This document shows positions 27,488 to 39,162 of a stretch of 64,000 nucleotides of DNA, piece after piece (the stretch's first letter is position 1; every line of letters begins with the position of its first letter). The notes under the pieces were generated by a model. The model was not told the DNA's origin. It did no database searches and saw only the letters and a program-made list of their open reading frames with translations. Position numbers and translations under genes: made by a program. The stretch spans positions 3,481,001 through 3,545,000 of the forward strand of contig NZ_CP062252.1 of the NCBI RefSeq assembly GCF_014863605.1, in the 5' to 3' direction. Source of the stretch: Pseudomonas allokribbensis (GTDB lineage: Bacteria > Pseudomonadota > Gammaproteobacteria > Pseudomonadales > Pseudomonadaceae).

Positions 27488-28501
27488 ATGAGTTCATCCA
27501 TTCCGTCCTTTCTGAAGCACGCTGCTCTGGCGACGGCGCTGCTGGCTGCCGGCCAGGTGTTTGCCGCCGACTCGGTTGGTATCGTGGTCTACAACGCCCA
27601 GCATGAAACCCTGACCAAGGCGTGGGTCGCCGGCTTCACCGAAGAAACCGGGATCCCGGTCACGATCCGTAACGGCGACGACACGGAAATGGGCAACCAG
27701 ATCGTGCAGGAAGGTGCGTCTTCTCCGGCAGACGTGTTCCTGACGGAAAACTCCCCAGCCATGGTGCTGGTGGACAACGCCAAGCTGTTCGCTCCGGTAG
27801 CACCGGCCACGCTTGAACAAGTGGGCGCGGCCTATCGTCCGGCGCACGGCCAGTGGGTCGGCATCGCCGCTCGCTCTACCGTGTTCGTCTATAACCCGGC
27901 GAAACTGGCGGAAAAAGACCTGCCAAAATCCCTGACGGACCTCGCCTCCCCTGCCTGGAAAGGCCGCTGGGCCGCCTCGCCTGCCGGCGCGGACTTCCAG
28001 GCCATCGTCGCCGCCGTGCTGGAACAGAAAGGCGAAGCCGCCACCCTTGAATGGCTCAAGGGCATGAAAGCCAACTTCACCGCCTACCGTGGCAACAGCT
28101 CCGTGCTCAAAGCGGTCAATGCCGGGCAGATCGACAGCGGTGTGATCTATCACTATTACTACTTCGTCGATCAGTCCAAGACCGGCGAAAACAGCAAGAA
28201 CACCGCCCTGCACTACTTCAAGCATCAGGACCCGGGCGCGTTCGTGAGCATTTCCGGCGGTGGCGTGCTGGCGTCCAGCAAGCACAAGGACGAGGCTCAG
28301 AAATTCCTCCAGTACATCACCGGCAAGCAGGGCCAGGAAGTTCTGCGCACCGGCAACTCCTTTGAATACGCCGTGGGCAAGGACGCAGCATCCAACGCCA
28401 AACTGGTGCCGTTGAAGGATCTGGACGCGCCAAAAGTCGACGCATCGAAGCTCGACAGCAAGAAAGCCGTCGAACTGATGACCCAGGCAGGACTGCTGTA
28501 A
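27488..28501 (+). CDS. Periplasmic Fe(III)-binding protein (FbpA/AfuA type)
   Basis: A 337-residue class II metal-binding protein. The signal peptide ends VFA/ADSV. The mature protein starts with VGIVVYNAQHETLTKAW and continues IRNGDDTEMGNQIVQEG, SPADVFLTENSPAM and GVIYHYYYFVDQ; the tyrosines in the last segment are placed as the iron-coordinating Tyr pair of FbpA. It delivers ferric iron to the permease encoded next. GGAG lies upstream. With the permease and ATPase genes it forms a complete three-gene importer. Confidence 0.9.
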   Translation: MSSSIPSFLKHAALATALLAAGQVFAADSVGIVVYNAQHETLTKAWVAGFTEETGIPVTIRNGDDTEMGNQIVQEGASSPADVFLTENSPAMVLVDNAKLFAPVAPATLEQVGAAYRPAHGQWVGIAARSTVFVYNPAKLAEKDLPKSLTDLASPAWKGRWAASPAGADFQAIVAAVLEQKGEAATLEWLKGMKANFTAYRGNSSVLKAVNAGQIDSGVIYHYYYFVDQSKTGENSKNTALHYFKHQDPGAFVSISGGGVLASSKHKDEAQKFLQYITGKQGQEVLRTGNSFEYAVGKDAASNAKLVPLKDLDAPKVDASKLDSKKAVELMTQAGLL

Positions 28502-28504
28502 TTG

Positions 28505-30100
28505 ATGCCTGAAACATTACCGGCGGGGATCGCTGCGGCGCCCCCCGCCAACCTTTCACGCAGGACCCGCGCCCTCAACGGTCGCGGGAGCCCTTGGGTG
28601 GTCGTGCTGGCGATCGGTGTGTCACTGCTGTCGTTACTGCCGATCGGTTTTGTCATCGGCGTGTCGTGGTACACCGGTTGGGCGACCATCGAAGCCTTGA
28701 TCTTCCGCCCTCGAGTAGCCGAACTTCTGATCAACACCGTATTGCTGGTATTGATCACCCTGCCAATCTGCATTGTGCTGGGCACAACCCTCGCCTGGTT
28801 GACCGAACGCACCAATCTGCCGGGTCGGCGATTGTGGTCACTACTGGCGGTCGCGCCGCTGGCGGTGCCGGCGTTCGTGCACAGTTACGCGTGGGTCAGC
28901 CTGATTCCGTCGATCAATGGATTGCCGGCCGGCGTGCTGGTGTCGGTGATCGCCTATTTTCCGTTCCTTTATCTGCCGATCGCGGCGACATTACGTCGCC
29001 TCGACCCGGCGATTGAAGACGTTGCCGAATCCCTCGGCCTCAAGCCGTGGGCCGTGTTCTTCCGGGTGGTCTTGCCGCAATTGCGCCTGGCGATCTGTGG
29101 CGGCGCGCTGTTGGTGGGTCTGCACCTGCTGGCCGAGTACGGCCTGTACGCGATGATCCGCTTCGATACGTTCACCACCGCCATTTTCGATCAGTTCAAA
29201 TCCACCTTTAACGGTCCGGCCGCCAATATGCTCGCCAGTGTCCTGGCGCTGTGCTGTCTGGCGATGCTGACCGTTGAATCCAGCGCCCGAGGCCAGGCCC
29301 GTTATGCCCGGGTCGGTTCCGGCAGCGCCCGCGAACAGCGGACCGTGCGCCTCAAACGTGGCACCGCCGCGCTGGGCCTGTGTCTGCAAGTCCTGACCTG
29401 CCTGCTGGCGCTCGGTGTCCCGATGCTGACGCTGGGCAAGTGGCTGATCGCGGGCGGCGCCGAGGTCTGGCAAGGCGAAGAGTTGTTGCCGGCGCTGCTT
29501 CAGACCCTGTCGTTCGGCGTGGCCGGGGCGTTGTTGACCAGCCTTGCCGCGATTCCGATTGCCTGGCTGTCGATCCGCGCGCCCGGCAAACTGCAGCGTC
29601 TGCTTGAAGGCTGTAACTACATCACCAGTTCTCTGCCGGGGATTGTCGTGGCACTGGCACTGGTCACCGTGACGATCCACTTCGCCCGGCCGATCTACCA
29701 GACCACCATCACCGTGCTGCTGGCGTACCTGCTGATGTTCCTGCCGCGAGCGCTGGTCAGCCTGCGTGCCGGTTTCGCCCAGGCGCCGGTGGAGCTGGAA
29801 AACATCGCGCAAAGCCTCGGTCGCTCGCCCTTGCGTGCCTTGTGGCTGATCACCCTGCGCCTGGCCGCGCCCGGTGCGGCAGCGGGTGCCGCGCTGGTGT
29901 TCCTGGCGATCACCAATGAATTGACCGCAACCCTGTTGCTCGCGCCCAATGGCACGCGCACCCTGGCCACCGGTTTCTGGGCCATGACCAGCGAAATCGA
30001 CTACGCCGCCGCAGCGCCTTACGCGCTGCTGATGGTGGTGCTTTCGCTGCCGCTCACGGCCATCCTCTATCACCAATCCAGGCGCAGTGCCGGCCGATGA
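28505..30100 (+). CDS. Fe(III) ABC transporter permease (FbpB type, fused two-domain)
   Basis: A 531-residue permease with two homologous six-TM halves, each with an EAA-type loop: [20 protein letters not shown] in the first half and [19 protein letters not shown] in the second. This duplicated single-chain layout is characteristic of FbpB/SfuB. It starts three bases after the binding-protein stop (ATG at 28505; an adjacent TTG is possible) and overlaps the ATPase gene by four bases. Confidence 0.9.
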   Translation: MPETLPAGIAAAPPANLSRRTRALNGRGSPWVVVLAIGVSLLSLLPIGFVIGVSWYTGWATIEALIFRPRVAELLINTVLLVLITLPICIVLGTTLAWLTERTNLPGRRLWSLLAVAPLAVPAFVHSYAWVSLIPSINGLPAGVLVSVIAYFPFLYLPIAATLRRLDPAIEDVAESLGLKPWAVFFRVVLPQLRLAICGGALLVGLHLLAEYGLYAMIRFDTFTTAIFDQFKSTFNGPAANMLASVLALCCLAMLTVESSARGQARYARVGSGSAREQRTVRLKRGTAALGLCLQVLTCLLALGVPMLTLGKWLIAGGAEVWQGEELLPALLQTLSFGVAGALLTSLAAIPIAWLSIRAPGKLQRLLEGCNYITSSLPGIVVALALVTVTIHFARPIYQTTITVLLAYLLMFLPRALVSLRAGFAQAPVELENIAQSLGRSPLRALWLITLRLAAPGAAAGAALVFLAITNELTATLLLAPNGTRTLATGFWAMTSEIDYAAAAPYALLMVVLSLPLTAILYHQSRRSAGR

Positions 30101-31155
30101 ACGCTCTCGACATCATCAATCTCAGCAAATCCTTCGGCGCGCAAACGGCGCTGGACACCATCAACCTGTCCGTCCCGACGGGCAGCCGCACCGTGATCGT
30201 CGGCCCGTCAGGCTCCGGCAAGACCACGCTGCTGCGAATGATCGCCGGGTTCGAATTTCCCGATGCCGGCAGCCTGACGCTCAACGGCCAGACGCTGGTC
30301 GACAGCACCCACGCCGTGCCCGCCTACCAGCGGCAGATCGGCTATGTACCGCAGGATGGCGCGCTGTTTCCGCACATGACCGTGGCGGACAACATCGGTT
30401 TCGGGCTCAGCGAGACCGGCAGCGCCAGAACCGAGCGCATTCAGGCGCTGATGGACAGCGTGGCCCTGAACGCCAACATGGCCGCGCGCTGGCCTCATGA
30501 ATTGTCCGGTGGTCAGCAGCAACGGGTGTCACTCGCCCGGGCACTGGCCCAGCAACCACGCCTGATGCTGTTGGATGAACCCTTTTCCGCCCTCGACACC
30601 GGCCTGCGCGGCGCCATGCGCAAAATGGTCGCCCGCCTGCTCGAAGAGGCCGGTGTGACCACGATTCTGGTCACCCACGACCAAAGCGAAGCGCTGTCGT
30701 TTGCCGACCAATTGGCCGTCATGCGTGACGGACGACTGGTGCAATCGGGGCATCCGATGGACCTCTACCGCTATCCGGACGACGAGCAGACCGCACGTTT
30801 TCTCGGCGAAGCGGTGGTCATGCCGGCGCGGATCGAGGCCGGCTGGGCTCATTGCGATCTGGGACGGATCGCGGTGAACAGCAACGGTTTCTCCGGCCCG
30901 GCGCAGATCATGCTGCGCCCGGAACAGCTTCAGCTGTCCGACCTTCCCGCCGACTCGGAGGGCTGCAATGCCGTCGTCACCGAACGCGACTTCGGCGGCA
31001 ATACCTGCACCCTGACGGTCGAACTTTGCGCCACGACTAACGAAGAATCCGGCCGCTCGCTACTGGTTCGCAGCACGGGCATGCACGCGCCACCGGCCGG
31101 CAGCGCCGTGCAACTGTCGATACTTGGGGCCGCCCACGTCTTCGAAGCGTCCTGA
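30097..31155 (+). CDS. Fe(III) ABC transporter ATPase (FbpC type)
   Basis: A 352-residue ATPase. Walker [13 protein letters not shown] (about 36-47), the Q-loop [13 protein letters not shown] signature [16 protein letters not shown], Walker [13 protein letters not shown] and the H-loop LVTHDQ are all intact. The C-terminal 110 residues resemble a TOBE regulatory domain. ATGA overlap with the permease gene. Only seven bases separate its stop from the end of the convergent recombinase gene. Confidence 0.92.
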   Translation: MNALDIINLSKSFGAQTALDTINLSVPTGSRTVIVGPSGSGKTTLLRMIAGFEFPDAGSLTLNGQTLVDSTHAVPAYQRQIGYVPQDGALFPHMTVADNIGFGLSETGSARTERIQALMDSVALNANMAARWPHELSGGQQQRVSLARALAQQPRLMLLDEPFSALDTGLRGAMRKMVARLLEEAGVTTILVTHDQSEALSFADQLAVMRDGRLVQSGHPMDLYRYPDDEQTARFLGEAVVMPARIEAGWAHCDLGRIAVNSNGFSGPAQIMLRPEQLQLSDLPADSEGCNAVVTERDFGGNTCTLTVELCATTNEESGRSLLVRSTGMHAPPAGSAVQLSILGAAHVFEAS

Positions 31156-31162
31156 CGTTCAG

Positions 31163-32263
31163 CTACAGATCGAAACGATCCACGGCGCGGCGCCGCTCGT
31201 TGTCGTCGCGCACGTCGTAGTTGGCGGTCGTCTGGATATTGCTGTGGTGCGCCAGTTTCTGGGCAATCGACAAGTCGTGCTCCTCGATCACCCGGGTGAT
31301 GAATGAACGGCGGAAATCGTGGGGCATGATCTTTACCCCGACCTGCGTGCCGCGCTGGCGGGCGATGTAATAGATCGCATGTTTGGTGATGCGCTCGCGG
31401 GTGATGTGGCTGCCACGGCGGATGCGGTTGAACAGAAACGCATCGTCGCTTTCACCTTCCTTGAGCTCGGAACGGCGAAATTCCAGCCAGGTATTGAGTT
31501 TGGCGAACGCCCAGGCCGGTGCGTACTTGATCAGTTGCTTGTTGCCCTTGGCGTTGACGCACAGACTGCGTTCAGTGAAATCCACCTGGTTCAAATCCAG
31601 GTCCACTGACTCGGATTTACGCATTCCGGTGCCGTACAACAGCGCAATCACGGCAGCGTCACGCAGCCCCTGCGGGCGCGGGTCGGCGGCGCAGACTTCC
31701 ATCAGTTCGTGAATCAGCGTGCGCTTCAGATTGCGCCCCTGAGACAGTCGCGTGCCGGCGATGCCCTTGACCGAACGCATTTTCAAAAGATGATCCTGAG
31801 TGATCAGGCTCATGCGCCAGGCTTCGTTCATCACGCCGCGAATGGCATTTACATAAAGTGAAGAGGTGTTGGGGGCATAGTTGTCTGCACGCAATGCCGC
31901 GACTAACGCCACAACATCTTCGGGTTGTAAGGCGTGCCACGGAATGTCCTCGACATTCATGTCTTCAAAGCCGAGACGGTCGGCGGCGTCCTGCAAAACG
32001 TAACGCATGGTGAGTTGGCTGGAAGGTGCCAAACGCGCCAGATACAAGGACAAAGGGTTACTTCTGATGGATTCTGAAGGGGTAACGGATAAGCTGCTCA
32101 AACGAAAGGCCTTGAGTAAAAACAGTCCAGCACAACAACTAACAACTGCAATGAACTTGATGTAAAGAAGAGTCTTGTAGTAGGACTTTTCCGATAAAAC
32201 CGCAGAAGTCTGAACAGCGGCTGTATGAATTCCAGATAAACGATTCACCGACCGGTTTTTCAT
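31163..32263 (-). CDS. Isolated tyrosine recombinase (site-specific integrase)
   Basis: The longest frame encodes 366 residues. The catalytic domain is complete: Arg in LYGTGMRKSE, a Lys in the beta-hairpin (NAKGNKQL), HDFRRSF (H-x2-R), His in KLAHHSNIQ and the nucleophile Tyr in TTANYD. An N-terminal SAM-like core-binding domain precedes it. The first ~55 residues contain a hydrophobic stretch (FIAVVSCCAGLFLL) foreign to this family, and the ATG at 32263 has an AAAGGA only two bases away. A TTG at 32101 with AAGG eight bases upstream would give a normal 312-residue enzyme. No excisionase, phage gene or tRNA is near, so it may be a domesticated or residual integrase. Confidence 0.82.
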   Translation of the reverse strand: MKNRSVNRLSGIHTAAVQTSAVLSEKSYYKTLLYIKFIAVVSCCAGLFLLKAFRLSSLSVTPSESIRSNPLSLYLARLAPSSQLTMRYVLQDAADRLGFEDMNVEDIPWHALQPEDVVALVAALRADNYAPNTSSLYVNAIRGVMNEAWRMSLITQDHLLKMRSVKGIAGTRLSQGRNLKRTLIHELMEVCAADPRPQGLRDAAVIALLYGTGMRKSESVDLDLNQVDFTERSLCVNAKGNKQLIKYAPAWAFAKLNTWLEFRRSELKEGESDDAFLFNRIRRGSHITRERITKHAIYYIARQRGTQVGVKIMPHDFRRSFITRVIEEHDLSIAQKLAHHSNIQTTANYDVRDDNERRRAVDRFDL

Positions 32264-32434
32264 ATTCCTTTCACAAAATCGGGAATAACCTTAGGTGGAT
32301 AGGTCCTCAGTCGGTACCGCCCAACCTGCCGGGCAACGCCTGAAAAGTCAACCAACCCCCGACGTCTTGCTGCTCCAGCAACTCGTTGATGCAAAACCCG
32401 TTTTTTGCGTCTACGCTGGGATTGGATCCGATGA

Positions 32435-32448
32435 ACAGATGGATCTGT
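32435..32448. repeat. Inverted repeat just upstream of arnB
   Basis: ACAGAT-GG-ATCTGT is a perfect dyad ending 25 bases before the arnB ATG. It could be an operator or a weak hairpin near the ribosome-binding site. A GCAAAA-N6-TTTTGC dyad lies 30 bases further upstream. Confidence 0.35.
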
Positions 32449-32473
32449 CCATTTTTATCGCAATGAGGTGTCC

Positions 32474-33622
32474 ATGAGTCAGGCGTTTCTCCCCTTCTCC
32501 CGCCCGAGTATTGGCGATGAGGAAATTGCGGCCGTCGAACAGGTACTGCGTTCAGGCTGGATCACCACCGGGCCGAAAAACCAGGCACTTGAAGAACAGT
32601 TCGCGCAGTACGTGGGTTGCAAGCACGCCGTTGCACTGTCGTCTGCCACCGGCGGGATGCACATCACCCTGCTGGCCCTGGGCATTGGCCCTGGCGATGA
32701 AGTCATCACGCCTTCGCAGACCTGGGTCTCCACCGGCAACATGATTTCCCTGCTCGGTGCCACGCCGGTGTTCGTCGATGTCGACCGCGACACCCTGATG
32801 ACCGACGCGGCCCGCATCGAAGCGGCCATCACGCCGCGCACCAAAGCCATCATTCCCGTGCATTACGCCGGCGCCGCGTTCGATCTCGATCCGCTGTATG
32901 CCCTGGCCGACAAGCACGGCATCGCAGTCATCGAAGACGCCGCCCACGCTGCCGGCACCCGCTACAAGGGCCGCCACGTCGGCTCCCACGGCACGGCGAT
33001 CTTCTCGTTCCACGCGATCAAGAACATGACCTGCGCCGAAGGCGCGATGTTCGTCACCGACAATGAAGCCCTGGCCGCCCGTGTACGCATGCTCAAGTTC
33101 CACGGTCTGGGCGTCGATGCCTACGACCGCCTGACCGGTGGCCGCAAGCCGCAGGCCCAGGTCATGGAGCCCGGCTTCAAGTACAACCTGTCCGACATCA
33201 ACGCCGCGATTGCCCTGGTGCAACTGCAGCGTCTGGACGCCATCAACGCCCGCCGTACTGAACTGGCCACCCAATACCTGCAAAAGCTCGAAGGTCTGCC
33301 GGTGCAACCGCTGGCCGTGCCGCAGTACGCCCAGCAGCACGCCTGGCACCTGTTCATCCTGCGCATCGACAGCGAGCGCTGCGGGATGGATCGCGAAGCC
33401 TTCATGAAAGGTTTGCAGGAGCAAGGCATCGGCACCGGTATCCATTTCATTGCCACCCACCTGCACACCTGGTACCGCCAGCGTGACCCTGATTTGTATC
33501 TGCCCAACACCGAATGGAACTCGGCGCGGCTGTGCTCGATTCCGCTGTTCCCCGACATGACCGACCAGGATCTGGATCGTGTTGTCGGTGCCATCGCCAC
33601 CCTTATGGACAAACGCTCGTGA
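32474..33622 (+). CDS. arnB: UDP-4-amino-4-deoxy-L-arabinose aminotransferase
   Basis: A 382-residue DegT/DnrJ/EryC1-family PLP enzyme, first gene of the arn operon. It transfers an amino group from glutamate to UDP-Ara4O. Visible features are the N-terminal [46 protein letters not shown], the PLP-binding Lys in [13 protein letters not shown] and HLFILRI near the C-terminus. Start at 32474 has GAGG five bases upstream (a second start two codons earlier is less likely). Length equals enteric ArnB. Confidence 0.96.
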   Translation: MSQAFLPFSRPSIGDEEIAAVEQVLRSGWITTGPKNQALEEQFAQYVGCKHAVALSSATGGMHITLLALGIGPGDEVITPSQTWVSTGNMISLLGATPVFVDVDRDTLMTDAARIEAAITPRTKAIIPVHYAGAAFDLDPLYALADKHGIAVIEDAAHAAGTRYKGRHVGSHGTAIFSFHAIKNMTCAEGAMFVTDNEALAARVRMLKFHGLGVDAYDRLTGGRKPQAQVMEPGFKYNLSDINAAIALVQLQRLDAINARRTELATQYLQKLEGLPVQPLAVPQYAQQHAWHLFILRIDSERCGMDREAFMKGLQEQGIGTGIHFIATHLHTWYRQRDPDLYLPNTEWNSARLCSIPLFPDMTDQDLDRVVGAIATLMDKRS

Positions 33623-34644
33623 GACCTTACCCGATAAAATGCGTGTCGATCGTCATCCCGGTCTACAACGAAGAGGACAGTCTGCCTGAGCTGCTTCGGC
33701 GCACAGAGGCGGCCTGCGCCCAACTCAAACATGACTACGAAATCGTGCTGGTCGACGACGGCAGTCGCGATGAATCGGCCAACATGCTCGAGGAAGCCGC
33801 CGGGCGTGAAAACAGCCCGTTCGTAGCGGTCATCCTCAATCGCAACTACGGTCAGCACGCGGCGATCATGGCCGGTTTCGAACAGTGCAAGGGCGACGTG
33901 GTGATTACCCTTGACGCCGACCTGCAAAACCCGCCGGAAGAAATCCCGCGTCTGGTGGCCGAAGCCGAAAAAGGCTACGACGTGGTCGGCACCGTGCGCG
34001 GTAACCGTCAGGATTCAGCCCTGCGCCGCTATCCGTCGAAGCTGATCAACCTCGCCGTGCAACGCTCCACCGGCGTGGCCATGAGCGACTACGGCTGCAT
34101 GCTGCGCGCCTATCGCCGCACCATCATCGACGCGATGCTCGCCTGCCGCGAACGCAGCACGTTCATTCCGATCCTGGCCAACAGTTTCGCCCGTCACACC
34201 ACCGAAATCGTCGTGGCCCACGCCGAGCGCGAACACGGTGATTCGAAATACAGCCCGATGCGCCTGATCAACCTGATGTTCGATCTGGTGACCTGCATGA
34301 CCACCACGCCGTTGCGTCTGTTGAGCATCGTCGGCTTCGCCATGGCCGGTCTGGGTGTGCTGTTCGCCGTTGCGCTGATCATCCTGCGCCTGGCGTTCGG
34401 CGCGGGCTGGGCCGGTGACGGCACTTTCGTACTGTTTGCGGTGCTGTTCGTGTTTACCGGTGGCCAGTTCATCGGTATGGGCCTGCTGGGTGAATACCTG
34501 GGGCGCATGTACAGCGACGTGCGAGCTCGCCCGCGTTTCTTCATTGAAAAGGTGTTGCGCAGTCAGCCGGCCTCCCCGGCACCTGCGGTCACCGTTGATG
34601 GTCTCTCTTCTACTTCCACTTCTTCCGATCAGGTTCTCTCATGA
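33619..34644 (+). CDS. arnC: Undecaprenyl-phosphate Ara4FN transferase
   Basis: A 341-residue GT2 enzyme that moves 4-deoxy-4-formamido-L-arabinose from UDP to undecaprenyl phosphate at the inner membrane. The GT-A part has [27 protein letters not shown] and [11 protein letters not shown] (the DxD-type site); two TM helices follow in the C-terminal third (about 233-290). GTG at 33619 overlaps the arnB stop as GTGA, the likely start, since no ATG in frame lies near. Overlaps arnA by four bases. Confidence 0.94.
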   Translation: MRPYPIKCVSIVIPVYNEEDSLPELLRRTEAACAQLKHDYEIVLVDDGSRDESANMLEEAAGRENSPFVAVILNRNYGQHAAIMAGFEQCKGDVVITLDADLQNPPEEIPRLVAEAEKGYDVVGTVRGNRQDSALRRYPSKLINLAVQRSTGVAMSDYGCMLRAYRRTIIDAMLACRERSTFIPILANSFARHTTEIVVAHAEREHGDSKYSPMRLINLMFDLVTCMTTTPLRLLSIVGFAMAGLGVLFAVALIILRLAFGAGWAGDGTFVLFAVLFVFTGGQFIGMGLLGEYLGRMYSDVRARPRFFIEKVLRSQPASPAPAVTVDGLSSTSTSSDQVLS

Positions 34645-36632
34645 GTGCAAAAACCGTTGTCTTCGCTTACCACGATATTGGCTGCGCCGGCATTGAAGCC
34701 CTGTTGAACAGCGGCTACGACATTGCAGCAGTGTTCACTCACGCCGATGATCCGAAGGAAAACGCCTTCTACGCCTCGGTTGCGCAACTGTGCGCCAACA
34801 AGGGCATCCCGGTACACGCGCCGGAAGACGCCAACCACCCGCTGTGGATCGAGCGCATCGCCAAGCTCGACCCGGATTACATTTTCTCGTTCTACTACCG
34901 CAACCTGCTGAGCGAGCCGCTGCTGGCCCTCGCCAAAAAAGGTGCGTTCAACCTGCACGGCTCGCTGCTGCCACGCTACCGTGGTCGCGCACCGGCCAAC
35001 TGGGTGCTGGTCAACGGCGAAACCGAAACCGGCGTTACCCTGCACCGCATGGTCAAACGCGCTGATGCCGGCGCCATCGTCGCCCAGCAACGCGTGGCCA
35101 TCGAGCGCAGCGATACCGGTCTGAGCCTGCACGCCAAGCTGCGCACCGCTGCCAGCGACCTGCTGCGTGACACCTTGCCGAACATGCTGCAAGGCAAGAT
35201 CACCGAAACCCCGCAAGACGAATCCAAGGCCACCGTGTTTGGTCGCCGTACCCCGGCTGACGGCAAGCTGGTCTGGGCAAAACCGGCCGAAGAGCTGTTC
35301 AACCTGGTTCGCGCCGTGACCCGTCCATACCCGGGCGCCTTCTGCGCCGTGGGCGAGCACAAGCTGATCGTCTGGAGCGCCGAAGTCGTCAAGGGCAACG
35401 ACGGTCAGGCCCCTGGCCGCGTGATCAGCGTCGATCCGCTGCGCATTGCCTGCGGTGAAGACTCGCTGGTGATCAACGCCGGTCAGCGCAACGACAACGG
35501 CCTGTACCTGAGCGGCCCGCAACTGGCCAACGAGCTTGGTCTGGTAGACGGTTCGCTGCTGCGCGGCGCCGAGTCCGGTCGTGCACCACGCCGCACCCGC
35601 GTGCTGATCCTGGGCGTCAACGGCTTCATCGGCAACCACTTGTCCGAGCGCCTGCTGCGTGACGACCGCTACGAAGTCTATGGCCTGGACATCGGTTCCG
35701 ACGCCATCTCCCGTCTGCGCGACCACCCGAACTTCCACTTCGTCGAAGGCGACATCAGCATTCACTCCGAGTGGATCGAGTACCACATCAAGAAGTGCGA
35801 CGTGGTCCTGCCACTGGTGGCGATCGCCACGCCGATCGAATACACCCGCAACCCGCTGCGCGTGTTCGAACTGGACTTCGAAGAGAACCTGAAACTGGTT
35901 CGCTACTGCGTCAAGTACAACAAGCGCGTGATCTTCCCGTCGACCTCCGAAGTCTATGGCATGTGCCAGGACAAGAACTTCGACGAAGACAGCTCGAACC
36001 TGATCGTCGGCCCGATCAACAAGCAGCGCTGGATCTACTCGGTCTCCAAGCAACTGCTGGACCGCGTGATCTGGGCTTACGGCGCCAAAGGCCTGAACTT
36101 CACCCTGTTCCGTCCGTTCAACTGGATGGGCCCGCGCCTCGACCGTCTGGATTCGGCCCGTATCGGCAGCTCCCGCGCCATCACCCAGCTGATCCTGAAC
36201 CTGGTGGAAGGCACGCCGATCCGCCTGTTCGACGGCGGCGAGCAAAAACGCTGCTTCACCGACATCGCTGACGGCGTTGAAGCGCTAGCCCGCATCATCG
36301 ATAACGACAACGATGTCTGCAACGGTCAGATCATCAACATCGGCAACCCGGAAAACGAAGCCAGCATCCGTCAACTGGGCGAAGAACTGCTGCGTCAGTT
36401 CGAAGCTCACCCGCTGCGCTCCAACTTCCCTCCGTTTGCCGGTTTCCGCGACGTGGAAAGCAAGGCGTTCTACGGTGCCGGTTACCAGGACGTGGAACAC
36501 CGCAAGCCAAGCATCGCCAACGCCAAGCGCCTGCTGAACTGGGAGCCGACCGTGGAAATGCGCGAGACCATCGGCAACACGCTCGACTTCTTCCTGCGTG
36601 AAGCCATGCTCGAAATCGCGGACAAGCGTTAA
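34641..36632 (+). CDS. arnA: Bifunctional UDP-glucuronate decarboxylase / Ara4N formyltransferase
   Basis: A 663-residue two-domain enzyme. The N-terminal formyltransferase (1-300) has [13 protein letters not shown] with Asn104 and His106, and Asp142 in KRADAGAIV, matching the catalytic triad of ArnA. The C-terminal SDR domain (from about 315) has [25 protein letters not shown] and the Tyr-x3-Lys in [11 protein letters not shown], and performs oxidative decarboxylation of UDP-glucuronate. Fusion order and length are as in E. coli. ATG overlaps the arnC stop. Confidence 0.96.
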   Translation: MSAKTVVFAYHDIGCAGIEALLNSGYDIAAVFTHADDPKENAFYASVAQLCANKGIPVHAPEDANHPLWIERIAKLDPDYIFSFYYRNLLSEPLLALAKKGAFNLHGSLLPRYRGRAPANWVLVNGETETGVTLHRMVKRADAGAIVAQQRVAIERSDTGLSLHAKLRTAASDLLRDTLPNMLQGKITETPQDESKATVFGRRTPADGKLVWAKPAEELFNLVRAVTRPYPGAFCAVGEHKLIVWSAEVVKGNDGQAPGRVISVDPLRIACGEDSLVINAGQRNDNGLYLSGPQLANELGLVDGSLLRGAESGRAPRRTRVLILGVNGFIGNHLSERLLRDDRYEVYGLDIGSDAISRLRDHPNFHFVEGDISIHSEWIEYHIKKCDVVLPLVAIATPIEYTRNPLRVFELDFEENLKLVRYCVKYNKRVIFPSTSEVYGMCQDKNFDEDSSNLIVGPINKQRWIYSVSKQLLDRVIWAYGAKGLNFTLFRPFNWMGPRLDRLDSARIGSSRAITQLILNLVEGTPIRLFDGGEQKRCFTDIADGVEALARIIDNDNDVCNGQIINIGNPENEASIRQLGEELLRQFEAHPLRSNFPPFAGFRDVESKAFYGAGYQDVEHRKPSIANAKRLLNWEPTVEMRETIGNTLDFFLREAMLEIADKR

Positions 36633-37516
36633 TGCAGGCAGGTCTTCGTATCGATGTCGACACCTACCGAGGCACCCGTGAAGGGGTGCCCCGGCTGCTG
36701 GAAATCCTCGACGAAGCGCAGGTTAAGGCAACGTTTTTCTTCAGTGTCGGCCCGGACAACATGGGCCGACATCTGTGGCGCCTGATCCGCCCGCAATTCC
36801 TCTGGAAAATACTCCGTTCCAATGCCGCCGGCCTTTACGGCTGGGACATTCTGCTGGCCGGCACCGCCTGGCCCGGCAAGCCGATCGGTCGCGATCTCGG
36901 GCACCTGATGCGTCAGGCCCGGGACGCCGGTCATGAAGTCGGCCTGCACGCCTGGGATCACCATGGCTGGCAGGCCAATGCCGGCACCTGGAGCGACGCG
37001 CAACTGATCGAGCAGATCCGTCGCGGCGTCGACACCCTCAGCGACATCATCGGCGAGAAGATCCAGTGCTCGGCCGCCGCCGGCTGGCGTGCGGACGAAC
37101 GCGTGATCGAAGCCAAGGAAACCTTCGGTTTTCGCTACAACAGCGACTGCCGCGGGCAACAGGTGTTTCGACCTCTGTTGGCCGATGGTTCGGTGGGTGC
37201 GCCGCAGATTCCGGTGGACATGCCAACCTTCGACGAAGTGGTCGGCCCGACCGTGGCGGCGAAGGACTTCAACACCTTCATCCTTGACCGGTTCCGCCCG
37301 GACAACCTCAACAACTACACCATTCATGCCGAAGTAGAAGGGATTCTGATGGCCGAAGAGTTTCGTCGATTGCTGGCCGATGCACGCCAGCGACACATCG
37401 AGTTCAAACCTTTGGGCGACCTGCTGCCCGAGTTTCTCAACACATTGCCTGTGGGCCGTGTGCAACGTGGCGCCCTCGAAGGCCGTGAAGGCTGGCTGGG
37501 AGTGCAAGGCGCATGA
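36632..37516 (+). CDS. arnD: Ara4FN-undecaprenyl-phosphate deformylase
   Basis: A 294-residue polysaccharide-deacetylase-like enzyme that removes the formyl group from undecaprenyl-phosphate-Ara4FN. The N-terminal [10 protein letters not shown] supplies the metal-binding Asp, and [11 protein letters not shown] the His residues; [14 protein letters not shown] is also typical. The ATG shares a base with the arnA stop (TAATG) and the end overlaps arnT by four bases. Confidence 0.94.
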   Translation: MQAGLRIDVDTYRGTREGVPRLLEILDEAQVKATFFFSVGPDNMGRHLWRLIRPQFLWKILRSNAAGLYGWDILLAGTAWPGKPIGRDLGHLMRQARDAGHEVGLHAWDHHGWQANAGTWSDAQLIEQIRRGVDTLSDIIGEKIQCSAAAGWRADERVIEAKETFGFRYNSDCRGQQVFRPLLADGSVGAPQIPVDMPTFDEVVGPTVAAKDFNTFILDRFRPDNLNNYTIHAEVEGILMAEEFRRLLADARQRHIEFKPLGDLLPEFLNTLPVGRVQRGALEGREGWLGVQGA

Positions 37517-39162
37517 GCAAACGCTGGGCATTGCCGCTGCTGATCGGACTTTTTCTGCTGGCCTACCTGCTGCCGCTCGGCACGCATGGCTTGTGGATTC
37601 CCGATGAAACCCGTTACGCACAGATCAGCCAGGACATGCTGCTGAGCGGCAACTGGGTGTCCCCGCATTTCATGGGCCTGCGCTATTTCGAGAAACCGAT
37701 TGCCGGTTACTGGATGATCGCGCTCGGCCAGGAACTGTTCGGGCAGAACCTGTTCGGTGTGCGTTTCGCCTCGGCCCTCAGCACCGGATTGAGTGTGCTG
37801 TTGTGCTTCCTGATCGCTCGCCGGTTGTGGAACGAGCCGCGCAAAAGCTTCATCTGCGCCCTCCTCTACATGAGCTTTACCGTCGTCGCCGGCCAGGCCG
37901 GTTATGCCAACCTCGATCCGCAGTTCACCTTCTGGGTCAACCTGAGCCTCGTGGCGCTGTGGTTTGCCGTCGACAGCCGCAGTACCGGGCAACGTCTGGC
38001 CAGTTGGGCGGTGTTGGGGCTGGCCTGTGGCATGGGGTTCATGACCAAGGGTTTTCTCGCTTGGCTGCTGCCGGTGCTGATCGCCCTGCCGTGGATGCTC
38101 TGGCAGAAGCGCTGGCGTGAACTGCTGATCTACGGTCCGGTGGCAATTGCCGTCGCGATCATCGTCAGCCTGCCATGGGTCCTCGCGGTTCATGCGCAGG
38201 AGCCGGACTACTGGCGGTTCTTCTTCTGGCACGAACACATCCGCCGCTTTGCCGGTGACGACGCTCAACACGATGCGCCGTGGTGGTTCTACCTGCCGTT
38301 GCTGGTCGCGTTCAGCCTGCCGTGGGTCGGCATGTTGCCGCCGGCCTTCAAGCAAGCCTGGCAGACCCGTGCTCAACCGGGCATTGCCTTCCTGCTGCTG
38401 TGGCTGGTGATGCCGCTGGCGTTTTTCAGCCTGGCCAACGGCAAGCTGCCGACCTACATCCTGCCGTGCCTGCTGCCGCTGGCTCTGTTGCTGGGCCATG
38501 CACTGGCCGACCGTCTGCGTCTGGAACAAGGTCGGGCACTGAGCGTCAATGGCCTGCTGAACCTGGTGCTGGGCGTCATCACGCTGATCGCACTGGTTTA
38601 CCTGCAATTGAAAAAACCGGTGTACGACCACGAACTGCACAGCATGGTGTTGGTGTTCATTGCCCTGATCGGCTGGATCATCGCCAACCTGGCGCAGGCG
38701 TTTCTGCCGCTGCAATGCTGGGCGGCTCCGGCCCTCGGCAGCCTGCTGCTGATCGGTGTGCTGCCGGCCGCGTTGCCGAAGTCCGTGGTGGCCAACAAGA
38801 CCCCGGACCAGTTCATCCTGCATCACCTCGACGAACTGTCCGGCACCACTCACCTGTTGAGTAACGATCTGGGGGCCGCCTCGGCACTGGCCTGGCGTCT
38901 GAAGCAACCCAAGGTGGCGTTGTACAACACCGTGGGCGAGCTGAAATATGGCCTGTCCTACCCTGAAGGCGCCGAACAACGGATCACCACCGATGAAGTC
39001 CAGCAGTGGGTGCGTGATGCCCGCCGCACCGGCTCGGTCGGCGTGGTCATGCGGGTCAAGGGCGACGACGAGCTCCACGAAGTCGACCTGCTGCCCAAGG
39101 ACGGCACGCGTTATGAGCAGGGCAACCTGGTGATCATGGTCCTGCCCAAGGATCCGTCATGA
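37513..39162 (+). CDS. arnT: Lipid A aminoarabinose transferase ArnT (copy 2, in operon)
   Basis: A 549-residue polytopic GT83 enzyme, the operon copy of Arn[19 protein letters not shown] and [20 protein letters not shown] are almost the same as in the 570-residue copy at 24047, as are [14 protein letters not shown] and the C-terminal [19 protein letters not shown]. The N-terminus is about 20 residues shorter than copy 1. Both appear intact, so the two may differ in regulation or acceptor rather than one being decayed. Confidence 0.95.
   Translation: MSKRWALPLLIGLFLLAYLLPLGTHGLWIPDETRYAQISQDMLLSGNWVSPHFMGLRYFEKPIAGYWMIALGQELFGQNLFGVRFASALSTGLSVLLCFLIARRLWNEPRKSFICALLYMSFTVVAGQAGYANLDPQFTFWVNLSLVALWFAVDSRSTGQRLASWAVLGLACGMGFMTKGFLAWLLPVLIALPWMLWQKRWRELLIYGPVAIAVAIIVSLPWVLAVHAQEPDYWRFFFWHEHIRRFAGDDAQHDAPWWFYLPLLVAFSLPWVGMLPPAFKQAWQTRAQPGIAFLLLWLVMPLAFFSLANGKLPTYILPCLLPLALLLGHALADRLRLEQGRALSVNGLLNLVLGVITLIALVYLQLKKPVYDHELHSMVLVFIALIGWIIANLAQAFLPLQCWAAPALGSLLLIGVLPAALPKSVVANKTPDQFILHHLDELSGTTHLLSNDLGAASALAWRLKQPKVALYNTVGELKYGLSYPEGAEQRITTDEVQQWVRDARRTGSVGVVMRVKGDDELHEVDLLPKDGTRYEQGNLVIMVLPKDPS

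Noticed and set aside
31163..32263. Prophage or integrative element around the recombinase
   Set aside because: Neighbours are normal core-like genes (iron importer, arn operon); no tRNA, direct-repeat ends, phage or transfer genes were seen.
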